Origin: Camillea tinctor | Lineage: Eukaryota > Ascomycota > Sordariomycetes > Xylariales > Xylariaceae | Length of the DNA stretch: 64,000 bases | Assembly: GCA_022578605.1 (NCBI GenBank) | Contig: MU394052.1 | Location: 1,116,001 to 1,180,000 of the forward strand | Direction of reading: 5' to 3' | Notes under the pieces: generated by a model | Databases searched by the model: none | Told to the model about the DNA's origin: nothing | Seen by the model: the letters and a program-made list of their open reading frames with translations, nothing else | Shown: positions 23,979 through 36,000 of the stretch, piece after piece | Layout: each line of letters opens with the position of its first letter | Numbering within the stretch: position 1 is the stretch's first letter | Position numbers and translations under genes: made by a program

Positions 23979-25546
23979 TTTCCCGCCAGGCGGTCCTTAT
24001 CTTCAAATATTCCACGGGAACAGGTGCATCGCGAGAGAGGTCACGGACGGGCGATGATAAGGATGCATTCCCCCCTCTCCCTCCCCCTGCCTCGGGCTAG
24101 AACGATGCGATTAGGTGAAGATCTCCCAGGGACCAGTATATGCACCAACCACATGGGCGGTGGATATTAACGGTCGGCTATACTACCGACTTGCCCACGC
24201 TGAGCGGGGGTTCTCACACGATTCAACGCAACCCAAGTTGAACGTTACTCTACAGTAGCGTTGATGTCCTATACGAGAAGTAATGTAGGTGCTGCGTTGC
24301 TGTTTTCGGCGGGGTTGGGGGAGTGGAGTTTGGTATGAATATTTTTCCTACTTATCCTTGATATCAGAATAGTATAGGTTATATCAATGTTGTATCATGC
24401 TGCTCGTTATATACCTAAGATAAGACTTATTGTATATGAGTTGCCGAATACGTAGATAGGTGGTTCTATACGCAGACGTATCTATAGCAGATAAACAAGG
24501 ATCAACCTAAGTATAATACCCGTTCGTATGGAGGTGCTGGTATACAGGCTATCAGAGGTGCTGGCTTATACAAAGTATACATGTAGATAACCAAACGACT
24601 CATCCTAGTTGATAATTGGCCTCCAATTTTAGCCTAGTGATAATCTGATTTCAACTTAACACAGGTACTGGTTAGATAATTATGAAGACTTATACGAGAA
24701 GTAATGTATGTTAGTGATGGGAGTATTTTGGTATAATATTTCCCCTTCATCAAAACTTCATTTTTCATCCTGGTTATTGACTTTATATGTTTGATCTAGT
24801 ATTCGCCTCTATCAAGTGTCTAGGGGATAAAATACTCTTTCGGTCAGTTTTTTCGACTCGTTACGGTTTACAATACTTTCTGCTACTATCGAGAAAGATT
24901 TTAGAACAACATTACGATTAAGTACCTAGGTAACCAACTAAATAGGAGGTAATATGTGAAGATTCTTACCAGTTCACAAACACCACTAAGCGACGATCAG
25001 GGGGGGGGGGTCACATTTTCTTAACAGCAAACAATACCTCTTTTATTTAACAATCTGGAAGGAGGTATATCTAACTTTTCGAAATCCATCCCATTTTAAA
25101 ATTCCCATTTCTTCCCTCCTCCCCCCCCTCCCACCCCCCAACTCCAATTCCCCACAACTTTCTACACCTTTTTGAAAACCCTCCCATTTCCTCGGTCAGC
25201 TGCTGGCAGCTGATGCCGGTACTCAAAGGGTCCACATCCATTCTGCATCCTCATTACCTTCAGATTACACCTTCATTTCTCCCCTATTCCCTCCCACTCA
25301 ATCCCTCCCCCCTCTCCCATCTACACCCCTTTTAAATTTTCTCCCATTTTGTCCCATATGGGGATTCCCGCGGGAAGAACAAAATTCCCATCGGCATTTG
25401 CGGTGCTACCGCGGGTTCCCATTGCACATCCCCAAAGATGACCTGCGTGGTTCCGGCTATCCATCGTCCGAGGGAGGATCTATCTTCTTGCCCAATATCC
25501 TCCTTCATCATCGCCATCATCGCCACCGGTCGATCATAAGAGGGCA
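23979..25546. other. intergenic, GH127 promoter and repeat-protein 3' side
   Basis: This stretch is AT-rich from 24200 to 25000, then pyrimidine-rich on the plus strand (about 25090-25340). A short diverged direct repeat starts TATACGAGAAGTAATGTA at about 24269 and again at about 24692; each copy is followed some 30-70 bp later by a similar TTGGTAT..AATATTT stretch. No gene was recognised. Confidence 0.5.
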
Positions 25547-27394
25547 CTACGAAGCATCCGCAGTAGCCTCCGCGTTCGTGTAGGTAGTAGTGGCTCTAGT
25601 AACGAGCATCTTGCGAGAGGTGACCACGGTCCGCAGCGTGTTCATCTCTTCTGCCACGTCCCACAATGTCTGCGGTCCCGGCGTCCCGTAGTGAAGTCCC
25701 CCGGATCGAGTTGTGCTGTTGGACGGGATGACTACATCCGTGGGGGTGTAGTAGATCGGCTCGGCGGAAACCATGGATGGCAGCGACTTTGTCGTCGTCG
25801 CAGCTACCGGTGCGTAGGAGTACGTTAGGTGGACGGGTATGCTCCGCGGAGTCCACTTGCGTCGGGTTTGCTGGGGCACATCGGGTTTACCGGGGGACGA
25901 CGTGCTTATAGGGGTCGGCTGCCACTTTGGAATGGACGGGGGGCAAGTGGGTACTCCGGTGGGTTGCAACCATGTCGCAGTCATCCACCCGGAATCTCTC
26001 TTAACGGCTGCTTTCGTGGTCGGGTTCCCCTTAGTCGTGGTCGTTGTTGTTCTTGTTCTCGTCAGTGTTGTTGTTGTAGCAGTGGTGGTACATTCGGCTA
26101 CACTCGGCGGAATTTCCCAAGACCGCGGCCCCCAAGACACTGGTGCAGATGGTGGTCCCCAAGGAGTTGACACAGGTGGTGCAGGTGGTGGTCCCCAGGA
26201 CCCGGTTGGTGCAGGTGGTGCAGGTGGTGCAGGCGGTGGTCCCCAATGAGGAACATTCGATGCCGGTGGCGGCCCCCAGGATCCGGTTGGTGCAGGCGGA
26301 ATAGGCAGAGGAGGCATAGGAGGTAGGATAGGCGGTTCAGGTGGCGGTCCCCAAGGGGTTGATGCAGGTGGTGCAGGTGGTGGTCCCCAATGAGGAACAT
26401 TCGGTACAGATGGCGGTCCCCAGGATCCGGTTGGTGCAGGTGGTGCAGGTGGCGCCCCCCAATGAGGAACAGTCGATGCAGGCGGTGGTCCCCAAGGAGT
26501 TGACGCAGGTGGTGCAGGCGGTGGTCCCCAAGGAGTCGACGCAGGCGGTGCAGGCGGTGGTGGTCCCCAAGGAGTCGACGCGGGCGGTGCGGGTGGTGCA
26601 GGTGGCGCTCCCCAGTGAGGAACAATCGATGGCGGTGGCGGTCCCCAGGATCCGGTTGGCGCAGGCGGAGCACGCGGAGAATGCGGAGCATGCGGAACAG
26701 GCAGATGAGGCAGAGGAGATAGGACAGGCAGAGGAGGAGGTAGGGCAGTCGGTCCCCTCCAATGAGGAGCAGTGGATAGAGGTGGTGCCCTCCAAGAAGG
26801 TGATGCCCCCCAGGAGGGTTGTGTCCCCCAAGAGTGTTGTGTCCCCCAAGAGTGTTGTGCCCCCCAGGAGGGTTGTGCCCCCCAAGAGTGTTGTGCCCCC
26901 CAGGAGGGTTGTGCCCCCCAGGAGGGTTGTGCCCCCCAGGAGGGTTGTGCCCCCCAAGAGGGTTGTGCCCCCCAGGAGGGTTGTGCCCCCCAAGAGGGTT
27001 GTGCCCCCCAAGAGGGTTGTGCCTCCCCAGGATATGGTGCCCCCCCAGGATACGGTGCCCCCCCAGGATACGGTGCCCCCCCAGGATACGGTGCCCCCCC
27101 AGGATACGGTGTCCCCCCAGGATACGGTGCCCCCCTAGAAGGTACGATCGGTCTGGGTGGTGATGGTGGTTTGTGCGGTAGAGTCTTGCAATTGCCATTA
27201 AACAAATATTGGCACTCCTGCCCGTAAAGCGACGGAAGGCAGCACCTCCAAGACCCATCAGGTTGGCAGTGGCACGGTGGCTTCATTGGGTTAACCTCCT
27301 GGGGTTCTGGTAGCGGGGCGGGCACCGCGGAAGCACGACTCGTCAGGGTGACCAAGACGGCCAGGGTGCCGGAGAGGATAGTATGGGGACGCAT
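25547..27394 (-). CDS. secreted Cys/Pro/Trp-rich hexapeptide-repeat protein
   Basis: The protein has 615 residues from an ATG at 27394 with context caccATGc. Residues 1-23 form a signal peptide ending near ASA. Residues 41-69 hold six cysteines in a compact block (C41, C43, C51, C52, C61, C69). About six APYPGG units then run from residue 89. About 13 AQPSWG-type units follow, some with His for Pro. A longer irregular Pro/Trp region built from [13 protein letters not shown] and [11 protein letters not shown] blocks comes next, then a Thr-rich stretch. The C-terminal 150 residues are non-repetitive and include one KR dibasic site. The unit is 18 bp, so all shadow frames stay open; only this one has a signal peptide and ATG. 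The function is unknown. A wall-associated, adhesive or effector-like role is inference from composition. Confidence 0.8.
   Translation of the reverse strand: MRPHTILSGTLAVLVTLTSRASAVPAPLPEPQEVNPMKPPCHCQPDGSWRCCLPSLYGQECQYLFNGNCKTLPHKPPSPPRPIVPSRGAPYPGGTPYPGGAPYPGGAPYPGGAPYPGGAPYPGEAQPSWGAQPSWGAQPSWGAQPSWGAQPSWGAQPSWGAQPSWGAQHSWGAQPSWGAQHSWGTQHSWGTQPSWGASPSWRAPPLSTAPHWRGPTALPPPLPVLSPLPHLPVPHAPHSPRAPPAPTGSWGPPPPSIVPHWGAPPAPPAPPASTPWGPPPPAPPASTPWGPPPAPPASTPWGPPPASTVPHWGAPPAPPAPTGSWGPPSVPNVPHWGPPPAPPASTPWGPPPEPPILPPMPPLPIPPAPTGSWGPPPASNVPHWGPPPAPPAPPAPTGSWGPPPAPPVSTPWGPPSAPVSWGPRSWEIPPSVAECTTTATTTTLTRTRTTTTTTKGNPTTKAAVKRDSGWMTATWLQPTGVPTCPPSIPKWQPTPISTSSPGKPDVPQQTRRKWTPRSIPVHLTYSYAPVAATTTKSLPSMVSAEPIYYTPTDVVIPSNSTTRSGGLHYGTPGPQTLWDVAEEMNTLRTVVTSRKMLVTRATTTYTNAEATADAS
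26790..27140 (-). repeat. 18-bp tandem repeat arrays in the secreted-protein gene
   Basis: Two adjacent arrays encode APYPGG-type units (about 27020-27140) and AQPSWG-type units (about 26790-27020). The plus strand reads CCAGGATACGGTGCCCCC and CAGGAGGGTTGTGCCCCC respectively. Units are nearly identical, so unit number is likely to vary between strains. Confidence 0.9.
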
Positions 27395-28334
27395 GGTGAT
27401 GAATGATGAATGAAAGCAAGCCGATAGAGAGATTATATTCCAGTAAGGTAAATCAATGTAAGACTTACCAATGTAAGTCTTCGAGCTGCTTGGTGAAGAA
27501 AGATCTTAGGAGTCAAGAGGCAGGGCCTGGCCATATTTTATATTCAGGAAAGTCATGTCCTATCGATCATGAAAAGTGTATCTCAACCTACAGGTTAGCC
27601 GCGGGGAAAATCATACTTCAATAGTAAGAATGAAAACTTTAGGTGCTGGGTTCCTGGTCTCCTGAGCTTTGATCGTAGGCACAGACATCGTGCATCATTA
27701 TTGAGTTGGGAGAGGAATATATGCTCAAAGTTAGATCTTTACGTAGTAATTAGTATGAGAATCTCAGCTGAGAAGGATCTACTTCATAGTTCAGGCATAA
27801 ATGGTAAAATTGTCTAGAACGTTCGTTGTAAGAGGGGTTTGGTAGCAGATGTGTGGAAAGTCTTGGTGTATCAGCTCGGCATAGCAAAATATTTAGGTTA
27901 AAGTTCCATATCTCAAGAAGCCCCCTCACATGATATAGGTATTTACTAGTGAGAAGAAAAATATATATTTTTCGTAGTTCTAGCTGAAAAGTGTGTAGGT
28001 TAGTGTATTGTAGTTGGTGTGTGGTATGATATAAGATCTAGGTTATATCGTGCCCCCTAGAAAAGGGGTTAAGGGGGCGTTAGTAATATTCACCTACCTA
28101 ACCCCGCTTACCTACCTACTAGTACATAACTATGTAGGTATGTACCTATAAGCTGGGGACCGAAACGGCCCCACTTATCCGATCTCGGTCCCTAAAGTTT
28201 AGTCCGAAAAGGAAAATCGGGAACCGGCAATCTTATGAGACTCTTTCTCTTACACCTAGTTTTCCACTTAGGTTTTCACATAGTCTTTCACATAGGTTTT
28301 GATAGTAGAGGGGCAAAAACACACCAGAGTCAAA
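27395..28334. other. divergent intergenic region
   Basis: This is the shared upstream region of the secreted-repeat gene (minus) and TYW2 (plus). It is AT-rich, with an imperfect TACCTACCTACTAG/TAGGTATGTACC cluster at about 28105-28150. No further gene was recognised. Confidence 0.55.
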
Positions 28335-29624
28335 ATGAGCAATTTATCAGATTTAAAATCAAAGCGAAGGCCGAAAAAACCACCTTGCCAAAACCCAATT
28401 GATGCAGCCGTGCTTACCTGGCTGCGCGAAGCCCCGCAGGAATTGCGCAAGCTCCTCGCCGCTCAGGCTCCACGTCGCTGGACTGTATACGAGCCTATGG
28501 TGCTGCTGCCCGCTGGCTCATTCGGCACTGAAGCGTGGGCGGCCGCGCTCCAGGAGAGCGGACCGCAGGGGGCCAATGACCTGTGGCAGAGCATCCTAGC
28601 GGGGGTCTCTCAGAAAGCAGGCAAGAAAGGGGAACTGCTAACACACCTCGCTGTCAACGAGGGTATTCCGTTGCATGCAGGCGAGACGGAGGAGGTGAGA
28701 GCACCGGAGGGTGGAAGCACCGGTAATGATAGCAATGTTATGCGTAGCCCGAGCGGCCTCCGATTGCTGTACGGAGACTTTGGGCCTCGCACTCCTGCTG
28801 CTCCGGATGGCGGGAACTGCACCGCGGAGGATTTCGAGCGCGCGCTCTGGGTCTCGACAAGACAGAACGGCATCTACCAGACGTGGGCACCAAGGTGGAC
28901 TATGTTCAGCCGGGGAAACATCAAGGAGAAGGCGCGGTTACTCGACTTCCACCATCGCCGGCCAGATAGGGGCGAGGACAACGAGGAGCAGCTTTCACAT
29001 AGAAATACTATCCCGTCGTCAAAGCTGGGGAGCGCGTGGGCTGTGGACCTGTACGCCGGGATCGGGTATTTCGTCTTCTCATATGCGAAGCAGGGCATGC
29101 GGGTGCTGGGATGGGAGATCAACCCTTGGAGTGTCGAGGGCTTGCGCAGGGGGGCAAAAGGTAACGGATGGTCAGTCAAGGTCGTCCAGGGCCCAGAGCT
29201 GGTACGGCCTATGGCAGAGATACTAGCCGGTGAAGAACAGATTATCGTGTTCCTCGAAGACAACGCGCACGCGGAGAGGAGGATCCGCGACCTAAGGGCT
29301 GATGGCGGAGGGCTGGATGTCCTACACGTAAACTGTGGTCTTCTGCCGAAGAGTGACGTTGTGTGGGGAGATGCTTGGGACATCGCTGGTGATGAGAGCG
29401 AACGAACATGGCTTCATCTCCACGAGAACGTAGGCGTGGCGGATATTGACCAGAGGAAAGGGGAGATCGAGAAGTGGTTCACGGAACTATCAACACACGA
29501 AAAGAACCAGAAGCAGGTAAGGCACGTTCGTGTCGAGCACGTGGAACTCGTCAAGACGTATGCGCCCGGAGTGTGGCATTGCGTGTTCGATGTGTACATT
29601 CAAAGGTCTAGTAGTATACTATGA
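28335..29624 (+). CDS. TRM12: TYW2/Trm12 wybutosine-synthesis transferase
   Basis: The protein has about 429 residues. Tyw2/Trm12 transfers the 3-amino-3-carboxypropyl group of S-adenosylmethionine to 4-demethylwyosine at position 37 of tRNA-Phe, a middle step of wybutosine synthesis. The Rossmann-type SAM site reads AVDLYAGIGYFVFSYAKQGM from about residue 237, and GWEINPWSVEGLRRGAKGNG follows. The upstream MFSRGNIKEKARL motif is shared with the Trm5/Tyw2 group. The N-terminal 200 residues are less conserved and include RLLYGDFGP. The frame is open from a TTG at 28299; the first ATG, 28335, has a strong aaaATGa context. No introns are needed. It converges on the EF-hand gene with about 200 bp between stop codons. 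Confidence 0.88.
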   Translation: MSNLSDLKSKRRPKKPPCQNPIDAAVLTWLREAPQELRKLLAAQAPRRWTVYEPMVLLPAGSFGTEAWAAALQESGPQGANDLWQSILAGVSQKAGKKGELLTHLAVNEGIPLHAGETEEVRAPEGGSTGNDSNVMRSPSGLRLLYGDFGPRTPAAPDGGNCTAEDFERALWVSTRQNGIYQTWAPRWTMFSRGNIKEKARLLDFHHRRPDRGEDNEEQLSHRNTIPSSKLGSAWAVDLYAGIGYFVFSYAKQGMRVLGWEINPWSVEGLRRGAKGNGWSVKVVQGPELVRPMAEILAGEEQIIVFLEDNAHAERRIRDLRADGGGLDVLHVNCGLLPKSDVVWGDAWDIAGDESERTWLHLHENVGVADIDQRKGEIEKWFTELSTHEKNQKQVRHVRVEHVELVKTYAPGVWHCVFDVYIQRSSSIL

Positions 29625-29821
29625 CGATGTACTACGACAGCACCAGACGCCAAAAAATTCATCATTTCATATCGTGTTCGTTCCTCTACCCAACCGCGCT
29701 CGAGACGACAACCCTGTACACTACTACGCCCATTCCGCACTACCTATTATTATATACTAGATTACACTGCGAATGGCCCATTCCGGCTACAGACCAAGGC
29801 CCTTTGTCGCAATAGACTTGG

Positions 29822-30542
29822 CTAACGGCCTCCTCTCCTGAACTTACTCGGAATATTCTCCTCCACAATAGGCATTCTGTTCAGCATCTCGAGACGCTCC
29901 TGAGCCTCATCCATCATCTCATGCTTGCGGAAATGCTCGATATCTTCCGGGTGCGTTAACTCTTCTAGTGGAGTGTTTTCATCGTGGTACTTCTCCCAGT
30001 GGTGGATCTCGTACTCGTACTCGTCATCGCCGTGATGGCCCGGCCCGGTGCCTAAGTCAGGCAGGGTCTTGCCGGAGCGAATGAAGGCAACGAACTCATC
30101 ACGCGACACGACACCGTCGCCGCTGCTGTCGATCAGGCGCAATAGCTCTCGCTGGATCTCGTCGCGCCGGGCAGGTGTGACATCCTTGTTGGACTCGTCG
30201 AAGAGCCCATATGTCCGCAGCATTTCCTCGGGCTCCCATTGGCCGTCAGCGTCGTAATCGTGTAGCGCGAAGAAGGACGATGCGTCGAAGTCGCTTATGT
30301 GGTGTTCCTCTAGGTGGATGGTCTTAAGGTCAGCCTTTTACGTATTTCCCTGTACTGTGATTGCCCAAGTCGCGAGAAAGCAGGTGATAAAGAGCATTAT
30401 AGAGAGGCTACCTACCGGCCATGTGTTTGGTCATCCAATCGGGGTTGTCGCCCACGAGGGGCTTTTGCGATCCGCTGTGATCTCCATGTCCCACAGCTAC
30501 ACCTAAGAGGCCGGTGGCCAGTACCAGTATAGTGGAATGCAT
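29822..30542 (-). CDS. Ssp120/nucleobindin-like EF-hand protein
   Basis: Exons at 30542-30416 and 30309-29822 give 204 residues; the 106-nt intron joins the frame as HMA-EEHHISDFDAS. The N-terminus MHSTILVLATGLLGVAVG is a signal peptide, so the protein enters the secretory pathway. Two EF-hand loops are visible: DYDADGQWEPEE and DSSGDGVVSRDE, with acidic residues at positions 1, 3, 5 and 12. The text after the signal, DNPDWMTKHMAEEHHISDFD, and the C-terminal HHWEKYHDENTPLEELTHPE followed by DIEHF match the fungal Ssp120/nucleobindin family of secretory-pathway calcium-binding proteins. The exact role is not established; I infer a Golgi or secretory cargo-related function from family knowledge. 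Confidence 0.87.
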
Positions 30543-31115
30543 TGTGAATTCGGTAGATTAGATATATATATACAGGGGAGGAAAGACGTATAAAGGAAAG
30601 AGGAGAAAAGTTGCAATCGAATTGATTCTTCGTTGAACAAGACAAGTTGTAGTTGTAGAAATAGAAAAAGAAGACTTACGAATCGATCTATGTTAGAGGT
30701 CTGGGCGGGACAATAGATATCTTTAGGTAGGCTCTAGACCTCTAGTCAGGGGTGGCATGGGTCGGTAACTGGCCCCGATCGGCATTTTCTGCAGGGGCTA
30801 GAGGGGACATGCAGCCGCTAACATCAACACTACCAGGGCTTATCTTCAGGGATCTCTCCAGTTGCTGGGCAGCTAGGGACTACACAGGTCCATTACACAG
30901 GCCCACTCTAAAAACGTCATGTTTACCTATGTATAGCATTTGATCTGATGGATCTGATCCAAGTCCGCTTTCTAATTGTTTACACTAACCTAAGAACATT
31001 GAAGTTCACAACAAAATATCCCTGAACATTCTTTATCATGCGCATTCGGCACCCTTACACTAAGACTACCTCTCTATAATCTACAAGCTGCCTTAAATAC
31101 CCAGGCTAAGTCAAC
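30543..31115. other. divergent intergenic region
   Basis: This 573-bp stretch is the promoter region shared by the EF-hand gene (minus) and ORC6 (plus). It contains an ATATATATA stretch at 30563-30571, about 20 bp upstream of the EF-hand ATG. No gene was recognised. Confidence 0.55.
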
Positions 31116-32300
31116 ATGAGCCGAACATTAGAACCGACGCTGCTGTCCCTTCTCCCGACCTATTCCACCGACCTACCACAACCTCTTCTCGAGCTGGCCG
31201 CTTCCCTTCTCGCACAATCGCGTAACAATGCTGGCACCTTGAAAGCCGAGGAAGAAGTGGCGCGATCGTATGCCTGTGCTCATATCGCCTGTGAACGACT
31301 GAAAATCACCCTCGACCTCCCTCCTATACAACCAAGACCCCCTATCCACCCGCGCATTTATAAACGATTATATACACATCTCGACAATGTATTACCCGCG
31401 AACTCAGTCGGAAAGTCGGGTCGCGTACGGACCCCGAGTTCTAAAATGCGCGAGTCGGGTATATTTGGGAGCGTGAACGGGAAAAGAACCCCTTCGCGGG
31501 CGACGCCGAACAAAGACGAGTCCCTCGCCAAGTTCAGATCTCCCACTGTGAGAGGCGATGGTACTCCTACCAAGTCTACTAGCAAGCCACCCGTGATCCC
31601 TGCGAAGCGGAAGGCTGGAGGAGTCATCAGCGCTCTACCCGCCTGGGCAAGACCGACGATTCAGCTTCTGTGCAAGGAATTAGACGAAGAGCGCATCGGT
31701 CGAACGGTATTAGCAGGCGTGCAAACCATTGCTGCCCCCCACGGCAAACCTACCAAGGACGAATGGGTCAATGGGAATCTGACACCATTGGTCGCGGCTA
31801 TTTATCTTCTGGTCTCTTCGCAGCTATATGTGTTGGAACACGGACAGGTGGATAAAAAGAATTATGCCCTTAAGCGCAAGGCAATTTTGAACGTTCTAGA
31901 ACAGGCACAGGGGACCGTCAGTGTTCAAGGAATGGATGAGGACGAGCTCTGGATTGGATGGACAGACATTGGGGCTAAGGATATCGACGCGGCCGCCACG
32001 AAAATCGTCGAGAGTGGGTGGCAGAAGGACGAGTGGTTCGAAAGCATAAAGGTTCTAGCCGATCAAACGAGGCGTTCGGGAGAGGAGGATAGAGAGGCCA
32101 ATGAAGAAGCTGACGACAACGATGGGGGCAGATTCAGCGAGAAGCTCCACATACAAAAAGGAGACACGATGTTCCAGACGAGGTGGGAGATGACGGACCA
32201 GAAGAGGGAGGAGTATAGAAAGTGGAAGATGGGGATACTGCAACATATCGAGGAAATCGAACAATCTGGAGCCGCAGAAGTCGATGCTATGGCTGCATGA
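31116..32300 (+). CDS. ORC6: origin recognition complex subunit 6
   Basis: The protein has 394 residues and one exon. Orc6 is part of the six-subunit complex that marks replication origins and loads the MCM helicase. The N-terminal region (LEPTLLSLLPTYSTDLPQPL to about residue 95) and the second helical block (ALPAWARPTIQLLCKELDEE, then PLVAAIYLLVSSQLYVLEHG) match the two TFIIB-like cyclin folds of fungal Orc6. The linker at about 105-165 is basic, Ser/Thr-rich and full of SPT/TPT sites that would suit cyclin-dependent kinase control. The C-terminus (about 290-394) is acidic and helical and should hold the MCM/Orc-binding tail. The start context is aacATGa. Confidence 0.88.
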   Translation: MSRTLEPTLLSLLPTYSTDLPQPLLELAASLLAQSRNNAGTLKAEEEVARSYACAHIACERLKITLDLPPIQPRPPIHPRIYKRLYTHLDNVLPANSVGKSGRVRTPSSKMRESGIFGSVNGKRTPSRATPNKDESLAKFRSPTVRGDGTPTKSTSKPPVIPAKRKAGGVISALPAWARPTIQLLCKELDEERIGRTVLAGVQTIAAPHGKPTKDEWVNGNLTPLVAAIYLLVSSQLYVLEHGQVDKKNYALKRKAILNVLEQAQGTVSVQGMDEDELWIGWTDIGAKDIDAAATKIVESGWQKDEWFESIKVLADQTRRSGEEDREANEEADDNDGGRFSEKLHIQKGDTMFQTRWEMTDQKREEYRKWKMGILQHIEEIEQSGAAEVDAMAA

Positions 32301-33039
32301 AATGAGACTGGCCCGCGGATATCTTCCCTTGCTGAAATCACAGCCGCTTTAATGATGAGAATGCGCCGCGTATTGCTCATTAGGTTGTCTATGTGGTTGC
32401 CGGCATTTGAGAGCGTCTTTCTCCTATTCCTATCTCTTCCTATTGGATGCTTCTTTGAGAGGATATTCATGATCATGTGTACTGAAAGCAGGGCCATCAC
32501 TGGCGATACTATATTCTAGGAGTTCTACTAATATGCTACTGTTCCTCAGTACTCACAACCTTACAAGCGAATCTCCGTTTGAACGATGAATAAAAGCAAC
32601 GTCTCACGTTTGAGTTGCATCATAGAACCATACACATATTTGGGGCGTATAACAACAGTATAATTTCATCACTCAATTGTCTTAGGGGGATAGGTACAGC
32701 GTAAAAATAAAAATGATGCTGAAAGAACCATTACCATACTCGATTCTCAACAGGACCATTCCAGGAAATCTTTTCTCCTCACCTTATGCAGCTGACTTGC
32801 TGCAAGCTTATTGAGAGCTCCACACTTTCATGATGGGAGGGAGTATCGTTGCTAGCTCTAGCCGAGCTGAATCCAGCTAGTCAGCTTACCTACAGTCAAC
32901 TATATCCTCGTACCTATCTACACCATACATATACATACATGATTGCGCTCTTTCGTGATACTTCGTCTCGGACTTCAAGAGATGGTCCTCGCTGGGGTAT
33001 ATAGCATACCCCAACCCGGATAAAACTTGCTTGGTAGAC
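32301..33039. other. intergenic, NLR-like gene promoter
   Basis: This stretch holds the ORC6 3' UTR and the promoter of the NACHT-ankyrin gene. It is AT-rich; nothing else was recognised. Confidence 0.55.
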
Positions 33040-36000
33040 ATGGCGGACCCATTTTCGCTGGGTGCCAGCATCCTGGGTGTCGTCGGCCTGACGGTCCAAA
33101 TCGGCGAGATCCTGGTGAAGTTCAGCAAGAACTGGAGCAATGCGCCAGAAGATGTGAAGGGTTTCATCCAGGAGATACAGACACTCAAGACTATGTTATC
33201 GATGACTTATACCAATGCAATCACTAACCCAGAGTTTGCGAAGGCGATGGAGGGTAAAGAGTCTGCTCTATTAACCCATCTATCGCCTGGGCATAAGTCG
33301 TTTCCGGAGAAGAAATTTGGCCTCACACTCGATACATGTAAAGGCAGGTTAGAGAAACTTCTCACCAAGTTAAATAAAGCAGCGAAGGGCGACCAGTACG
33401 GGTGGAATCGACTAAAGATAGCATTCTCAACCAGCGACATCCATGATACTGTTATTGATCTTCATCGCCAATGCCAAATTCTGAATAACCTCGTTGCCTT
33501 AGATTCATTAACTTTGAGCATGGAAACCTTGAATGAAGTCCGGGCGGCCAGAAAAGAGACTGACGAGGACCGCCAGACGCGCCAGCATTGGGAGTCCAAA
33601 AATGACAGCCAGATGTCCGAGTTGAAAGATGGTCTCGATGGGATAGGCTACAATGACCAGCATCGGGAGCGATCTCGAATATTAAACCTCATCTCACCAC
33701 ATAACTACGCGTCGCAGCAGAGAGATTTCCTGTCGAAGAAAACCGAAGGGACGGGGAAGTGGTTACTTGAGTCTGCAGAATACCAGAGCTGGTTGACTGC
33801 CACCGGTCAAACCCTCTTCTGCTATGGGATGCCCGGTTCGGGCAAGACCATTATGTCTAGTATCGTGATTGACGACTTGATGGACAGGAATCTGGAAACA
33901 TCAGAGGTGTACCTAGCCCATATCTTCTGTAACTTCCGCATGCAACACGACCAAACAACGGAGAACATGTTCTCCAGCATACTCCGGCAGCTTGTACAAC
34001 AGCAAAACGAAATACCTGGTTATGTTAGGGATATATACTCCAGGGACAAAAACCTACCGGGACTGGCACAGATAAAACTTGCAGCCGAAAAGGCAGCCAA
34101 GGGATTCAAGAAAGGAGGATTCATTATCGTTGATGCTCTCGATGAGCTATCTAACTTAAATGGCCGGCATTTAATTTCCCAGCTATTTGAGCTCCAGAAG
34201 GATACCGGGGTGAAGCTCTTTGTAACATCTCGGCAGGTCATGATGATTGAGGGGATGTTTTCTCAAAGCACAAAGCTCGAGATTCGTGCCACCGATGAAG
34301 ATGTAGAGAAGTATGTCCAGAGCCGGCTCCATGAGCTACCCAGATATGTTCATAAGGACCGAAGACTTCAAGATAAGATACAATCTACGATCGTGAAGCA
34401 TGTCCAAGGGATGTGAGTATACTAAAGACTTCCACCACTTGTCAATCGATTTCTAACCACAAGATACAAGGTTTCTTCTGGCTCAACTGCATATAGACTC
34501 ACTTCTAAACAAAAAGTCCGCGACGGTCATGAGGAATGCGCTCAAAGATCTTGATGGCGGAAAGTACCCCTATTTTAAAGCGTACGACAAAGCCATGTAT
34601 AGGATTGATGATCAAGACGGGGATCGAAGAGACCTAGCCCACCATGTTCTCTACTGGATTACATTTGCGAAGAGGCCCCTCACGACAAAGGAGCTTCAAC
34701 ATGCATTGGCCGTTGACCTCGATGCTTTCAGCTGTGATTCATTTGACTCGGATAATATTACCGACCTGGAACTCATTGTATCTGTGTGTGCGGGCCTGGT
34801 AACTATTGACACGGAAGCCAACGTCATTCGTCTCGTCCATCATACGACACAACAATACTTTGACCGTACCAAAGACCAGGTTTTTGCTGGTGCCAATTGG
34901 TATATCGCTTGTGTCTGCATGAAATACCTCTCCTACCAAAATGTAGCTTCTGGAGCCTTTTCTAGCAGAGAAGAGCACGATCAAAGACTTCGCAACTGGC
35001 CGCTATTCGGCTATGCGAGCCAATATTGGCACGAGCATATAGACAGTAACAATCGCTCTCAGGATATAACCATACAAAACTTCCTTGAAGCAGCGCAAGT
35101 TGTAACCCCCGCCTACCAGGCAGCGGTGATTGCACACTACGCTCATTTTCAGGATAGCAATTATTACTTCGTGAACTGGGATTTTGACTCCGAGGGCGCA
35201 CAACAACCAATGGGACTACACTGGGCCGCGTTTATAGGCCACGACATCTTAGTTAGGAAGTTCTTAGAAAGTGGATTTGAACCTGAGCAGGAAGACTTCG
35301 AAGGAATGACCCCGGTGATGGTAGCGTCGCGACAGGGTCATGGAGGCACTGTCGAGATGATGTTGAAAGAGTGGCAGATCATAGCAGAACCTTCAAAAAG
35401 GGGTCACTCTCCGCTTATATATGCAACAACCTTTGACCAGGAAGAAGTCGTCAAAGTCCTTCTACAGCACGCAGATATTGGAGATACCGGCACAGCCTCG
35501 CTAGGGCAGGCTATTGCACTCGGCCGGACAAGTATTGTCAAGCTTTTGCTCGCCGATTCTAGGATCCAGGAGAATGTAGAATCCCCTGACGGAAACTCGG
35601 GGTTGACAATCGCAGTAAAATCAGGGTTTGTGGAGATAGTTCAAGCCCTCCTTTCAGTCGAAGACCTTGATGTGGACTTCACGGATTGTGATGGAAGAAC
35701 AGCGTTGCATTTAGCAGTACAACACGATCAAAAAGACATTGCAGCACTACTACTGGATGATCCCCGCGTAGATGAGAGTATAGAAGACGAGCAGGGGCAG
35801 ACTCCCTTGTGGCTAGCAGCAGACCTAGGCCGCACTGAAATGGTTACCCGTCTCCTAGCAAAGCCGGGCATCGATTCAAACCCGAGAGACGATAAGGGCC
35901 GCACGCCACTAATAGCAGCAGTGCAGAATCTACACTTAGAAGTCGTCTCCCTGCTCCTCAGCGCACTTAATACTGACATCAACGCACAAGACAACTACGG

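Noticed and set aside
26098..27258. 386-codon [13 protein letters not shown] minus frame and Pro/Val-type plus frames
   Set aside because: They are frame shadows of the 18-bp repeats; only the 615-codon frame has an ATG, a signal peptide and non-repeat flanks.
25547..27394. Possible kexin-processed repeat-peptide (RiPP-type) precursor
   Set aside because: The repeats are not separated by KR/RR sites; only a single KR occurs, outside the arrays.
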